This document shows, one piece after another, positions 8,547-17,782 of a DNA stretch of 64,000 nt. The DNA is from Armatimonadota bacterium. Lineage in GTDB: Bacteria; Armatimonadota; Fimbriimonadia; Fimbriimonadales; Fimbriimonadaceae. Each line of letters opens with the position of its first letter. The first letter of the stretch is position 1. The notes beneath the pieces were generated by a model. That model ran no database searches, was not told the origin of the DNA, and saw nothing but the letters and a program-made list of their open reading frames with translations. Where the stretch lies: assembly GCA_017303935.1 (NCBI GenBank), contig JAFLBD010000002.1, positions 434,001 through 498,000 on the forward strand, in the 5' to 3' direction. The position numbers and the translations under genes are program-made.

Positions 8547-9853
8547 GCTACGCTTTGCTTGTCTTGCCGCGCCGAGGATAAGAGAGAGCGCATCCAGATA
8601 TAGTCGCCCTTTTTCGGCCAAAGCTGATCACGGATAGGTGCGCGGATGAGTCTGCGCAGGAACCAACCGGCAGCTGCCCAACTTCCAACCGCCGAAAGGG
8701 CACTGGCAACCGCAACCCCGTAAAGCCCGAATTGTGAGCCGAGCGTTGGCAGGAGCCCAAGCATGAGCACCATCTCGATCGCGAGGGCACGAGTGGTCAA
8801 CTGCGGTCTCTCGAGTCCGGCGAAGTAGCTGGACATGGTTCGGAGTTGGATGTGTGCAATCGCGGTCAGCACCACGATCAACGTCACATAATAGGACTCC
8901 TTGAATCCGTGACCAAAAAGAATTGGAATGAGGAAGTAGCCTCCGAGCACCAATGCGGCGGTCAACCCGGCGAGCATCAAACAGCTGAGCCTAAGCGCCT
9001 TGAGGAGGTTGCGGCCAAACTGTTCTGGATCGCTGGCGGATTTGGTCATGACCAACTGGCCCAGCGATGAATGTGGCGCGGTCAACCCTTCCACGATATT
9101 CACCGCGAGAACAAAAATCGACAAATCTCGAGGGCTGAGGTACAACGCGCCGAGTAGCGTCGCGACACGTGCGAGCCCGATATTGAGAATCACGTTTGGC
9201 CAGGATTTCCAGCCATAAACTAGCATCTCTTTTGCTAGCGATTTGTCCCATTTCAACCCGCTGAGAAATGGCGATAACTTCCAGACGAGATAGCTTAGGG
9301 AGAACACCCAAACCGAGCACTGCGCCCAGACCGCGGCGTCTGCGCCTGGCATAAATGCACGGAAAATGAAAAACGGCAAGATGAACGCGCTGCCAGTCAA
9401 AACCTGCAATATTCCAAAGGCTTTGACTTCGCCCAGAGGAATGAGCATCACGCCAAGGTTCATCGCGAGGATCACGACAGGCAAACAGGGCAAAAAGGAG
9501 TTCAGCATCGCTTGGCTGTTCGGGTGGTTGCCAAGTAATGTGGAATTGACAACTGGAACCAGAGCGTAGGCGATCCCGGTGGCAATGATTGAAGATGCCA
9601 ATGCAAGGATCGCTCCAGTTGCGATCACCGTGCCACGGTCGAATTGCTTTTTGCTGGCATAAAACTGGTTCGCCGGAGCCAATCCAAAACTGAGGATTCG
9701 GCTGAGCACCACGGTGGCGTTCAACGCCGCGCCGAACGCACCGAATGCGGCCTCTACGAGCACGCGCGCCAAAACGATGCGGCTGAGTAAGGTCAGCCCC
9801 AAGTTAACGATTTGAAACGTGCTGAGTGTGAGCAGTTGCCGCAGGAACTTCAT
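8543..9853 (-). CDS. Oligosaccharide-lipid flippase (Wzx-like, MOP superfamily)
   Basis: An integral membrane protein of about 436 aa with some 12-14 predicted helices and the MATE/Wzx-like N-terminus (MKFLRQLLTLSTFQIVNLGLT). It should flip undecaprenyl-diphosphate-linked repeat units across the inner membrane. The frame is open further upstream, but the ATG at 9853 overlaps the wzy-like stop in ATGA fashion and gives a clean membrane N-terminus. It is the last gene of the eight-gene nonulosonate/polysaccharide operon. Confidence 0.85.
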   Translation of the reverse strand: MKFLRQLLTLSTFQIVNLGLTLLSRIVLARVLVEAAFGAFGAALNATVVLSRILSFGLAPANQFYASKKQFDRGTVIATGAILALASSIIATGIAYALVPVVNSTLLGNHPNSQAMLNSFLPCLPVVILAMNLGVMLIPLGEVKAFGILQVLTGSAFILPFFIFRAFMPGADAAVWAQCSVWVFSLSYLVWKLSPFLSGLKWDKSLAKEMLVYGWKSWPNVILNIGLARVATLLGALYLSPRDLSIFVLAVNIVEGLTAPHSSLGQLVMTKSASDPEQFGRNLLKALRLSCLMLAGLTAALVLGGYFLIPILFGHGFKESYYVTLIVVLTAIAHIQLRTMSSYFAGLERPQLTTRALAIEMVLMLGLLPTLGSQFGLYGVAVASALSAVGSWAAAGWFLRRLIRAPIRDQLWPKKGDYIWMRSLLSSARQDKQSVA

Positions 9854-11331
9854 GGCGCGAATGTGCTCCTGCGAAGGACTGGCCCTGCCCATAGGTAAAC
9901 CATCAAGAGAATTCCGTTGATCGCGCCGATGGTGAAACTTCCGGCTTGGATCGCGGTAAGGTTTCCGCCGACGGAGTGGACTGCAAAAAGCCACATCAAG
10001 AAACAGATGAAGAATAGTCCGCCGTCCTGGACGGATTTTGCGGTCGCTAGCCGGAACAGCCTCAAACCGACCACAGCAAGAACAAAGTACAGTGCGACGA
10101 GTCCCAAGATTCCGGTTTCAGCGAGGGCGGTAAAAGTCATCGAGTGGGCGTCGCGAAAACCGCGCCGACTGGATTCGCCGAACCCGCCATAACCCTGTCC
10201 CATCACTGGGCTTTGAGTAAACAACCGGAAGCCTTCCATGCGAAGTTGATCTCGCGCGAAGCTATCTTCGCCACCAGGTTTGAGCTTTGATACGATGCTG
10301 CTAGAGCGCGAATTTTCAGTGAGATTAAGACGCTGGAGCCAGACGGTCCCGAGTTGGTCCTTCTGTGGAAAGGCTAGAAACGCGCAAGTGCCCAGCAACA
10401 CAATCCAGATCGTGGTCCGAAATCCTTTGGATATCGAATCCTTAAACACGCTGTAGATTCCGCTGACCGCGAGGATCGGCACAAACATCAATCCGGTTCG
10501 GCTGAGTCCCATGATTGCGGAGGCGAGAAGCAAGATTAGCGCGAAGGCGACCATGAGTGGGCTGATTGCTCGCGCAGCTCGCAAGGCGAATGGCCAAAGC
10601 AGGATGAGATAGGCCAAAACGAGGTTATAGTCCGAAACATTGCGGGTACCGAGAAGGCCGGTCACTCCTCCTAGTGTCATTTCTGATCCCATTCGAATGA
10701 TAGCCAGCGTTCCAACTGTTAGAGTGAGGAATCCGATCAACGCAGAGGCTTCTAACTGGGCAGCAGAGAACTGGCTCGCAGCGAGTTCGCGCTTGATGAA
10801 GAAGTAGTACAGCGGCAACAATATTCCGACCGCGAGGTAGGTCACCAGCGATACAAACTGGTCAGTGGAACCCAAGATCGCTCCCGTAATTCCTATCGCA
10901 TTCACCGCGATGACGAACCCCCATTCGGCGGCAGAAACCTTGACACGTTCGGCTACGTGAGTGCTGACCAAGAAGATCATGACTCCAAGATAGGGTGCGA
11001 TTCGGGAGATCGAACTGGGCCCACCAGGAAGATCCCAACCGAGTCCGACTTGATACAGCTGAGTGAAAATCGGAATCAGCAGGACCAGAGGAAGTCGCAA
11101 GTGCTTTTGGCCCGGAACGAAAAGCATCGTGATCTGAAAATAGACCCAGAAAGCGATTGTATTTCGGGCTACATCTAAGGTTCCAAAGTTCAGAAGATTG
11201 ATTCCAAATGCGTCCAAACACACCGCAAGAATGCCAGCCAAGCCCAGGCAAATTGCAGAGGCTTTAACGAGCTGCTTGACTGCCAATCGGCAGTCATTAG
11301 CGGAGGATTGGAGCAGTTGGAGTGGGATCAT
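9850..11331 (-). CDS. O-antigen polymerase/ligase family membrane protein (Wzy/WaaL-like)
   Basis: About 493 aa with 10 or more transmembrane segments. A large loop in the C-terminal half contains the family-type FTQSPVMGQGYGGFGESS and RDAHSMTFTALAETGILGLV segments, typical of the Wzy_C (O-antigen ligase) family where His and Arg residues serve catalysis. It would polymerise or ligate lipid-linked repeat units on the periplasmic face. The ATG at 11331 overlaps the upstream stop by 4 nt. Polymerase is favoured over ligase because wzx- and wzz-like genes share the operon, but sequence alone does not decide. Confidence 0.85.
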   Translation of the reverse strand: MIPLQLLQSSANDCRLAVKQLVKASAICLGLAGILAVCLDAFGINLLNFGTLDVARNTIAFWVYFQITMLFVPGQKHLRLPLVLLIPIFTQLYQVGLGWDLPGGPSSISRIAPYLGVMIFLVSTHVAERVKVSAAEWGFVIAVNAIGITGAILGSTDQFVSLVTYLAVGILLPLYYFFIKRELAASQFSAAQLEASALIGFLTLTVGTLAIIRMGSEMTLGGVTGLLGTRNVSDYNLVLAYLILLWPFALRAARAISPLMVAFALILLLASAIMGLSRTGLMFVPILAVSGIYSVFKDSISKGFRTTIWIVLLGTCAFLAFPQKDQLGTVWLQRLNLTENSRSSSIVSKLKPGGEDSFARDQLRMEGFRLFTQSPVMGQGYGGFGESSRRGFRDAHSMTFTALAETGILGLVALYFVLAVVGLRLFRLATAKSVQDGGLFFICFLMWLFAVHSVGGNLTAIQAGSFTIGAINGILLMVYLWAGPVLRRSTFAP

Positions 11332-12719
11332 GCCGCTTTGTCGAGTCGTACATTTAGCTCCTTCAAGAGCTCTTCCTTGAGTGCTAAAACTGGATCGGGG
11401 TGCAAGCACTTTTCGACAAGTTCTTTGCGCCCTTGTGATCGAATCGAGCGATCATCAAGTGCCTTCTCGATTTCTCGAACCAGTTCTTGACGAGTTTCAC
11501 AAAACACCCCGGCGTTGCTTGCCAAATAGGTTCGCTGGTGGGTGTAGTTGTAGAAACTCTTACAACTGTCGGTGTAAGGCAAGGTTCGCTCACCGTCATA
11601 AGCCACGCTGACGATTGGCAAGTCCATCGCGGCCGCGTCCAGAACGATCGTACTGGCCGTGTTGACGCACACATCGCAAGCATTGAGAACAGCGTGAAGC
11701 TGCAGCAAATCGTCTGCTGGAGGGACGGTTTGGACGCCGAAGGCTGGCTCGCCGATAGACGGCCAGACCCGGACATTGGGTAGCCGCCGCAAATCGTCGT
11801 AGTCTTCAATCTGGTCGTGCGGATGGCACCGGACAATCATTTGGACATTACAGATTTCGCCGTATTGAATTGCCGAAGCGATTTGTCGCGCAACCACTGG
11901 CTGATCAGGGAACGAAGACGTAGCCGTATTCGCAAAGAGGATCGTCTTCTTACTCGGATCAAGCCCAAGCCGAATGAGATACGAATCTCGCTCCCACTCG
12001 GATGGCAATGGGTTGCTGAAAGCCTGCAACCGTGGTATGCCGACAATCGGGATTTCCCAGTGAGGATATTCGGGATAAAGCTTGAGCATTTCGCTCTGCA
12101 TTGCCTTGTTCCACACGTACACCGCATCAAATTTCGTGAACAAAACACCCTTGCTGGAAAGATTATCCCAGCTCGGAATCATGGTCACGACGCGAATTCC
12201 GAGTGTCTTTGCCCATTTGACCAAAGCGTCTTCGCGGTAATCCACAGGGTTTGTGCAAAACAGAACGTCCGGAAGGTGATCGAGGATCAAAGACGCAGGC
12301 TCTGTCTCGGAATATCGAAGCCGTGAGAACTTCTCGAACAGGGATTTCCCAAAGCCGGTCCCCGCAATCAGCGAAAAGAGAGTGCTTCCGATTTTTTGCA
12401 CCAAGGTTCGTCGACCCCGCTTGCTTGATTTCAGAATCTTCTCGGTGGCTAGTCCGTGCTTTTCGAAAAGCAGCGACTTTTGCGATTGGCGGACCATTCG
12501 GAGGAGCCAACCTTCCTTATACATCGGAATCGGTTGCCAGTCCACTTCGGACAATCCCAATTCTGTGCACAGTTTCTTCAGGTGCACGATTCGATGCTGG
12601 GCGGTCAGTCCGATTACATGGACGTGCGGCGTGATCTCGGCCAGCAAACCGCTATGAATCAGGTTCTTGATGCTCCAATGATTCGGAAAAGTGATGGCGA
12701 TGGTCGGTTTATCGCTCAT
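11328..12719 (-). CDS. GT-B glycosyltransferase-like protein, candidate nonulosonate transferase
   Basis: About 463 aa from the ATG at 12719, which overlaps the neuA stop in ATGA form. The protein has a two-domain GT-B look: an N-terminal half that includes CTNPVDYREDALVKWAK and PSWDNLSSKG, and a C-terminal half with VRCHPHD, NACDVCVNTASTIVLDAA and PIVSVAYDGERT. These patterns resemble surface-carbohydrate and CDP-glycerol transferase type proteins. It follows the CMP-sugar synthetase directly and is the only transferase-like gene in the operon, so it may transfer the activated nonulosonic acid. That assignment is inference. Confidence 0.65.
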   Translation of the reverse strand: MSDKPTIAITFPNHWSIKNLIHSGLLAEITPHVHVIGLTAQHRIVHLKKLCTELGLSEVDWQPIPMYKEGWLLRMVRQSQKSLLFEKHGLATEKILKSSKRGRRTLVQKIGSTLFSLIAGTGFGKSLFEKFSRLRYSETEPASLILDHLPDVLFCTNPVDYREDALVKWAKTLGIRVVTMIPSWDNLSSKGVLFTKFDAVYVWNKAMQSEMLKLYPEYPHWEIPIVGIPRLQAFSNPLPSEWERDSYLIRLGLDPSKKTILFANTATSSFPDQPVVARQIASAIQYGEICNVQMIVRCHPHDQIEDYDDLRRLPNVRVWPSIGEPAFGVQTVPPADDLLQLHAVLNACDVCVNTASTIVLDAAAMDLPIVSVAYDGERTLPYTDSCKSFYNYTHQRTYLASNAGVFCETRQELVREIEKALDDRSIRSQGRKELVEKCLHPDPVLALKEELLKELNVRLDKAA

Positions 12720-13402
12720 GCAGCCACCTTGAGCGATTGTGCCGCTCGCTTCCAATCTTCTGGAGTATCGATGCTGAGAGACTCGCTCTCCGGAATCTCC
12801 ATCGCAAAGCACTTCTTGCCATAAAAGCTGCGTTGTTCGGTGAGCACCGATCTCCGCGTGAGATATACCGTTCCCTCGCGAACATAGGCTTGAGGTGCAT
12901 CTTGTCGCCGGGTGATCTTCTCACCGGACTCCATGAATGGCGTCAAATATCCGTCTTCAATCTTCATGACGTAATGAGGGCAGTGGGTCTTGGGCAATGC
13001 CACAACTGAAACCACGCTGTCGTTGTTCCCAAGCAGAGCGGTGGCTAGTTGTAGGTGGTTCACAGTTCGCAGTGGGCTGGTCGGCTGGAGAAGCATCACT
13101 GCCTGCGGGGAATATCCTTCGCTGTCCAGGTGGGCCAGCGCATGATTGACAACTTCGATCATCGGTGCCTCATCCGTGCACAAATGTGGTGGACGGACAA
13201 ACGGCACTTCGAGCCCGATTTTTTGGGCAGTGGCCATCACTTCAAAATCATCGGTAGAAACGATGATTCGATCCAAAACTCCAGATTCCTGAGCGATCTT
13301 GAATGTTCTCTCAACGAGGCTCATATTGCCGAGCATCCGAGAGTTCTTCTTAGGAACTCCCTTGCTGCCTGATCGCGCAGGAATGATGCCCAGAATCTTC
13401 AT
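12716..13402 (-). CDS. neuA: Acylneuraminate cytidylyltransferase (CMP-nonulosonate synthetase)
   Basis: Activates sialic acid or a related nonulosonic acid with CTP to CMP-sugar in the cytoplasm. 228 aa, with the diagnostic N-terminal loop PARSGSKGVPKKN at residues 8-20 and the LQPTSPLRT segment that contacts the sugar. The length matches the short bacterial NeuA form without a C-terminal esterase domain. It overlaps the methyltransferase upstream and the GT-B gene downstream by 4 nt each. Whether the sugar is Neu5Ac, legionaminic or pseudaminic acid is not settled by this gene alone. Confidence 0.9.
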   Translation of the reverse strand: MKILGIIPARSGSKGVPKKNSRMLGNMSLVERTFKIAQESGVLDRIIVSTDDFEVMATAQKIGLEVPFVRPPHLCTDEAPMIEVVNHALAHLDSEGYSPQAVMLLQPTSPLRTVNHLQLATALLGNNDSVVSVVALPKTHCPHYVMKIEDGYLTPFMESGEKITRRQDAPQAYVREGTVYLTRRSVLTEQRSFYGKKCFAMEIPESESLSIDTPEDWKRAAQSLKVAA

Positions 13403-14316
13403 CGAGAGTTTTGCACCTTCCGAATCTCATTCAAATGGCTTTCAACCCAATCCTGGCGAGGAAGCGAAAACGGTCTTGGATCCACTGGTCGGCAGACATA
13501 GGCGACGTGGAGGTGGTCCGCGCTGTAGCTCTTTCGAATCCACTCGAATCCGTGCGATAAGAACAGAGCCTCTGCGGTTTGCTCGGTCAATGAGAAAACG
13601 TGGTCGATCTTGACGGCTTCTTCCACCGAGTTGTTGCGCAAGTATGCGGCGCGGAAATCGACAATGTCGACGAGGAACAGCCCGTTTGGCGAGATCACTT
13701 CGCGCAGTTTGCTGAGGGTCTTTTGAACGTCCAGAAGATGATCGATGGTCTGGAAGAGTCCGATGACATCGTAGGTTTGACCCAGGTGATCCCACTCTTC
13801 GACGAACCCCGTGATCGTCTCCAGGTTATAGCGATCTGCTTCAGCAATCTCTGCTGGCGCGGGATCAATAATCGTCGGTTTCAGGCCAAACGCCTTCTGG
13901 AATTCGATGGCCACAATCCCCGTCGATCCGCCGACATCGAGCAGAGTCTGATGCCCGGGCGTGATAAACGGTCTCGCGAATTCGATATAGCTTTCCGCGT
14001 AAGAAACTTGCTCGCCTTGGATCGACTTAGCGTCGATCAATCGGCCGTGATAGGCGCTGACCAACGGACGATAGGTGTTGATGTAAAAATCGGTGTATGC
14101 CTCGCTCGTCATTGGCGGATTGAGGCGGGTCAACCCACAATTTGCGCACGTGGTTGCCTTTGCAGGGAACCCGTATCTGTCGCGCTGGGTGATTACGACC
14201 CACCGGTCCGATCCGCAGAGGTTGCAGTTCTGCATCGGCTGCTTGGGTTGGGCCGAGTAGTCGAATTGGAGCGATTCAATTCGCTCAAACTTTGTTGAAG
14301 GGTGTAGGGTGCTCAT
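13399..14316 (-). CDS. SAM-dependent methyltransferase with N-terminal zinc ribbon
   Basis: 305 aa. The N-terminus has two CxxC pairs (C31/C34 and C57/C60) that should bind zinc, followed by a class I Rossmann methyltransferase domain with the SAM motif LLDVGGSTG. Proteins of this build act in sugar clusters as C- or O-methyltransferases. It sits between neuC and neuA with 4-nt overlaps on both sides, which points to methylation of the nonulosonic acid or of another residue in the repeat unit. The site of methylation is unknown. Confidence 0.85.
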   Translation of the reverse strand: MSTLHPSTKFERIESLQFDYSAQPKQPMQNCNLCGSDRWVVITQRDRYGFPAKATTCANCGLTRLNPPMTSEAYTDFYINTYRPLVSAYHGRLIDAKSIQGEQVSYAESYIEFARPFITPGHQTLLDVGGSTGIVAIEFQKAFGLKPTIIDPAPAEIAEADRYNLETITGFVEEWDHLGQTYDVIGLFQTIDHLLDVQKTLSKLREVISPNGLFLVDIVDFRAAYLRNNSVEEAVKIDHVFSLTEQTAEALFLSHGFEWIRKSYSADHLHVAYVCRPVDPRPFSLPRQDWVESHLNEIRKVQNSR

Positions 14317-15491
14317 GCTGCGAGGGGTTCCTTTTCTGTCACGTACGAAAGTTGCTTTTGAGAGTAGAGGGGCGCCTTGAGAAGCGCTTCGACGAATGGC
14401 GCCGACACGTTGCCATCGCCGTAGAGATCAGAGGCCGAATATCGACCATGTTGAAGTTGTTGCTGGATTGCCGAGCAGACTGCGTCGGTTGTCGGTGGCA
14501 CATGGGCGACGTGCTCACTGCGCTCACGACCGGCCTGACGGTTACCGACGAGCACGACGGGGGTACCAAAGTAGCTGGCATCCCGTACGAAGCTGCTGGA
14601 ATTCCCGACTGCGAGACTTGCTCCGGCAAGGACCTTTAAGTAGGTTTCAGGTTCAAAATTGGTAACGATTCGAAGCCAGTTCTCCGTGTTATGTTGCTCG
14701 CGGAACCGCCGAATCGCTTTGCTAATGTGGTCGCTGCCAGCATCAATATTTGGCCAGAGCAAGACCGTAGGAAGGCCGGAAGATTGAAGTCCTACCATCA
14801 CGGCTTGCATTTGCGCGGCTTCGCCACCGAACTCCGTCGTGGTCGGGTGAAACACGCTCAAAGCATAAGGCTGTGTGGTGTCTATCGATGCGCCACTTCC
14901 GAATCGGTTGATTTCATCATCATTTAGCGCGAATTCAAACTGCTTGGCGAGATCGCTTGAGGGGCATCCGATTCCGAGGATCGATTCCGGTTTTTCACCC
15001 ATTTGCACGAGATAATCCGCGGCCCTGCGCGTACTTGGCAGGTGATAGTGGGCAAATTTGGTGATCGCGTGGCGGGCGGATTCGTCGATTGAACCGCTCA
15101 CCTCACCTCCTTGAACGTGAACCAATGTCAGATTCATGTAGGCGGCAGAGATTGCCACCGCGAGCGCTTCATATCGGTCGCCGATCATCAGCACCATTTC
15201 GGGTTGAATTCTGGCGAGCTCGTTGCTAAACTCGATGATGCCCATTCCAACCGACTTCGCCATCGTGGCAGGTGTGGAACCTTCGAGCTCCATGTAAACA
15301 CGGCCGTCGATCGTAAACCCGTCTTCTTGCAAGACTTTGGTGGCATTGCCGAATCTCTCGAGCACCATGGTGCCGCCGCAGATCAAGCTGAACTCAACAT
15401 CCGGGTGATCGCGAAGGACTTCGAGCACTGGCTTGAGCCGGCCGTAGTTCGCGCGGTCTACTAGTACGGCACAAATGCGTCGTTTAAGCAA
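14313..15491 (-). CDS. neuC: UDP-N-acetylglucosamine 2-epimerase (hydrolysing)
   Basis: Converts UDP-GlcNAc to ManNAc plus UDP, the entry to Neu5Ac synthesis, or the equivalent step on a modified UDP- or GDP-sugar. 392 aa with the NeuC pattern: LICGGTMVLERFG near residue 37, MIGDRYEALAVAISA, HVQGGEVSGSIDESARHAITK and the C-terminal GNSSSFVRDASYFGTPVVLVGNR. The length matches NeuC (about 375-390) rather than the non-hydrolysing WecB. It overlaps the neuB stop by 8 nt. Confidence 0.9.
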   Translation of the reverse strand: MLKRRICAVLVDRANYGRLKPVLEVLRDHPDVEFSLICGGTMVLERFGNATKVLQEDGFTIDGRVYMELEGSTPATMAKSVGMGIIEFSNELARIQPEMVLMIGDRYEALAVAISAAYMNLTLVHVQGGEVSGSIDESARHAITKFAHYHLPSTRRAADYLVQMGEKPESILGIGCPSSDLAKQFEFALNDDEINRFGSGASIDTTQPYALSVFHPTTTEFGGEAAQMQAVMVGLQSSGLPTVLLWPNIDAGSDHISKAIRRFREQHNTENWLRIVTNFEPETYLKVLAGASLAVGNSSSFVRDASYFGTPVVLVGNRQAGRERSEHVAHVPPTTDAVCSAIQQQLQHGRYSASDLYGDGNVSAPFVEALLKAPLYSQKQLSYVTEKEPLAA

Positions 15492-16491
15492 CGTGCTTTT
15501 CCTCCAAAAAGGTGTCTGCTCGTAGGGCCAGCTTGAGCTTTTTCCCGACGAATTCGGGAAGGCGGTGAGCAGGAATCCCGGTTCCAGGCTTCTTTTCGAT
15601 CAAATCTTCGAGGGTGAGGACATCGCCCTTCTTTAGATTCCGGCGCACCACAACCGACTTGGTAAAGAGTCCGCGCATCGCCGAAAATTCCTCGGCTAGC
15701 TCATCCTTTTCAACTGGATTCGCGTTCATTGCTTCGATCTCGCGCACACCTTCGATCATCAGCTTGAGTTCGTCTGGAGTGAGCGATGCGACGGTGTCCG
15801 GGCCGAACGCCTGCTTGTGCATCGCCAGATGAACTTCAATCACTGAAACCCCTAACGTGGCAGCGGCGAGAGACGAGAAGATCTTTCCCGTGTGGTCACT
15901 CAGCCCGACTTTGCAACCGAACCTTTGGCGCATCTCTTTGATGACATTGAGCCCAACTTTCTCGGGTGGTGTCGGATACGCGCTGGTGCATTGGAACAGG
16001 GTCAAATCTGCACCTGTTGCGCTAATTCTTTGGACTACGTTCTGGATATCGGTCCACCCGATCATGCCGGTGCTCACCCAGAATGGGAGATCGACCTGGG
16101 ACATGGCATCGAGCATCGCGTTCGAAAACACTTCGCCGCTTGCCACCTTCCAAGCTGGCATTTCAAAATCCTTGAGAATTTCGACAGCCTTGACGCTAAA
16201 TGGGCTGCAAAGGAACTGAATTCCAACCTTTTGGCAATGCTCGTAAAGGCCTTCCCATTGGTCAGGAGTGAATTCCATTCGCTTCCAATAGTCGTATCGG
16301 CATTCATCTTGGAGCGAGAATTTGATGCGCCAAGGTTCTTGCGGCGTGCTTTCTTCTGCCGCAAAGTGCATTTGAAACTTGACTACGTCCGCGCCACTTT
16401 CTGCGGCGAGATCGATGAAAGCGTGGGCCGTTCCCAGGGAGCCATCGTGCGCCTGGGCTACTTCTGCGACAATTAAGCTGCGTTCTGCCAT
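15484..16491 (-). CDS. neuB: N-acetylneuraminate (nonulosonate) synthase
   Basis: Condenses ManNAc, or a related hexosamine, with phosphoenolpyruvate to give the nine-carbon sialic-type acid. 335 aa, with a TIM barrel starting IVAEVAQAHDG and a C-terminal SAF (antifreeze-like) domain after about residue 280 (RNLKKGDVLTLEDLIEKKPG). A good AGGAAG ribosome site sits before the ATG at 16491, inside the end of the wzz-like gene (19-nt overlap). It is unambiguous as a NeuB-family enzyme; the exact product (Neu5Ac, legionaminate or other) is open. Confidence 0.92.
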   Translation of the reverse strand: MAERSLIVAEVAQAHDGSLGTAHAFIDLAAESGADVVKFQMHFAAEESTPQEPWRIKFSLQDECRYDYWKRMEFTPDQWEGLYEHCQKVGIQFLCSPFSVKAVEILKDFEMPAWKVASGEVFSNAMLDAMSQVDLPFWVSTGMIGWTDIQNVVQRISATGADLTLFQCTSAYPTPPEKVGLNVIKEMRQRFGCKVGLSDHTGKIFSSLAAATLGVSVIEVHLAMHKQAFGPDTVASLTPDELKLMIEGVREIEAMNANPVEKDELAEEFSAMRGLFTKSVVVRRNLKKGDVLTLEDLIEKKPGTGIPAHRLPEFVGKKLKLALRADTFLEEKHVA

Positions 16492-17741
16492 GAGTCTTCC
16501 TTGAGTTCTGGGTTTGATTTGCGTCGGTTGCGCTTCGGACCGGAGAGTGAGATCAGGCTCGCGAGAGCAATTCCGAGAACTGCACCGGCGGCGGGTGTGC
16601 GGACGAGGCGCTTGTTAACCGGTTTGTCTTCGACAAAAGCAGGAGACAAAACGCTCCATTGAATCTTCTCGACGTCAGCGGCGAGCTTGGCCTCTTCAAA
16701 CATCATTCGGGTGCGAAGCAGGTTCTTTTGCGCGGCCTTGAGCTGGCGGAATTCATCCGTAAATTGAGTGCTGTTCGCAGGAGCGTTAGAGGTTATTGCT
16801 CGCTGATTGCCCAGCTTGACAGTCAGCTGATTGATCTCTGAATCCAGGTTTGCGATCTGTCGTTGCAGACCTTCGTTAACCGATTGTTTGGCGCGACTGA
16901 GTTCGCGGCTGTACAGTCGATTGATAGAATTCAAATCTTCTTGCAGTTGGACCAGCTCTGGCGCCTCAGGACCCAATACTGCCTTGGCTTGTTGGAGCTT
17001 TGACTCGAGTTCTGCGCGCTGCGAGCGGAGCTTTTCGAGCTCGCCCGATTTTGGTAGCTCGGCATCGCTGAGAGAGCTGTTCAACCGCTTGGCAAGACCG
17101 GAGCGCTGAATCCGCTTTGCACTGAGTTCCGATTCTAGCCGTGTCACTTCTGCGAGTTCGCTGGAGTACTGGCCAGCAGAAGTGATAGTGACTTTCGAGT
17201 TTGCAAGAAACTTTGAGTATCGAATCGCAGCCAATTCAGCTTCGGATTGCTTCGATTCAAGCGCTTCGCCAATCTGTTTGGCACGGGTTGAGGCAACGGT
17301 GACGCTGGCTTCGCGTTCGTAGATTTTCGCTAGTTCGACCGCGCGCCGAGACATCTTCGTCGCTAGTTCGGGATTGGTGGAGTCAACCGTGACCACGATC
17401 TGATTTGAGATCGGGTCTTGTCGAGCGAAGTACATCTTCTCGATGGTTTTGGAATCTAAATTGAATTCTTTGCCCAGTTGTTGCCGAACCGCTTGGCTAT
17501 CGAACACGCCATGGAGCAAGCTCAAGGGCGTAGCGATGTTTCCGGACATCAAGATTGCAGCAGCGCTGGATTGATCTGGCGAAGCGGCGAGCAGCACTTC
17601 GGTGCGGGCTCTCCAAAGTGGAGCTGAAGTCCAAGTGATCGCAAACGCAATCGCGCCGCCGATCAGTCCCCCTGCTAACACCACAGGCCATCGACGCATG
17701 AGTCGATGACCTGTAGTTTCTGCTTGTTCTCCCGAGTGCAT
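16473..17741 (-). CDS. Wzz-type polysaccharide co-polymerase
   Basis: 422 aa. A transmembrane segment near residues 17-38, a long periplasmic region rich in coiled coil (about 150-330), and a second membrane segment near 388-405 give the classic chain-length determinant topology. No cytoplasmic tyrosine-kinase domain is attached; the tail is short and basic. It should set polymer length together with the wzy-like product. It is the first gene of the operon, and a hairpin at 17749-17782 lies in front of it. Confidence 0.85.
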   Translation of the reverse strand: MHSGEQAETTGHRLMRRWPVVLAGGLIGGAIAFAITWTSAPLWRARTEVLLAASPDQSSAAAILMSGNIATPLSLLHGVFDSQAVRQQLGKEFNLDSKTIEKMYFARQDPISNQIVVTVDSTNPELATKMSRRAVELAKIYEREASVTVASTRAKQIGEALESKQSEAELAAIRYSKFLANSKVTITSAGQYSSELAEVTRLESELSAKRIQRSGLAKRLNSSLSDAELPKSGELEKLRSQRAELESKLQQAKAVLGPEAPELVQLQEDLNSINRLYSRELSRAKQSVNEGLQRQIANLDSEINQLTVKLGNQRAITSNAPANSTQFTDEFRQLKAAQKNLLRTRMMFEEAKLAADVEKIQWSVLSPAFVEDKPVNKRLVRTPAAGAVLGIALASLISLSGPKRNRRKSNPELKEDSWQNAA

Positions 17742-17748
17742 TCCCTAA

Positions 17749-17782
17749 ATAAATCCGTAGGCAGGTTGCCTAGTAGATTTAT
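17749..17782 (-). terminator. Hairpin between the lysozyme-fold gene and the wzz operon
   Basis: Two stacked stems: 17749-17755 with 17776-17782 (7 bp) and 17758-17763 with 17767-17772 (6 bp, 3-nt loop). It covers the stop codon of the upstream secreted-protein gene and stops about 8 nt before the wzz-like start. It is AT-rich without a proper U-run, so it is either a weak terminator or a leader element that meters read-through into the polysaccharide operon. Confidence 0.45.
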
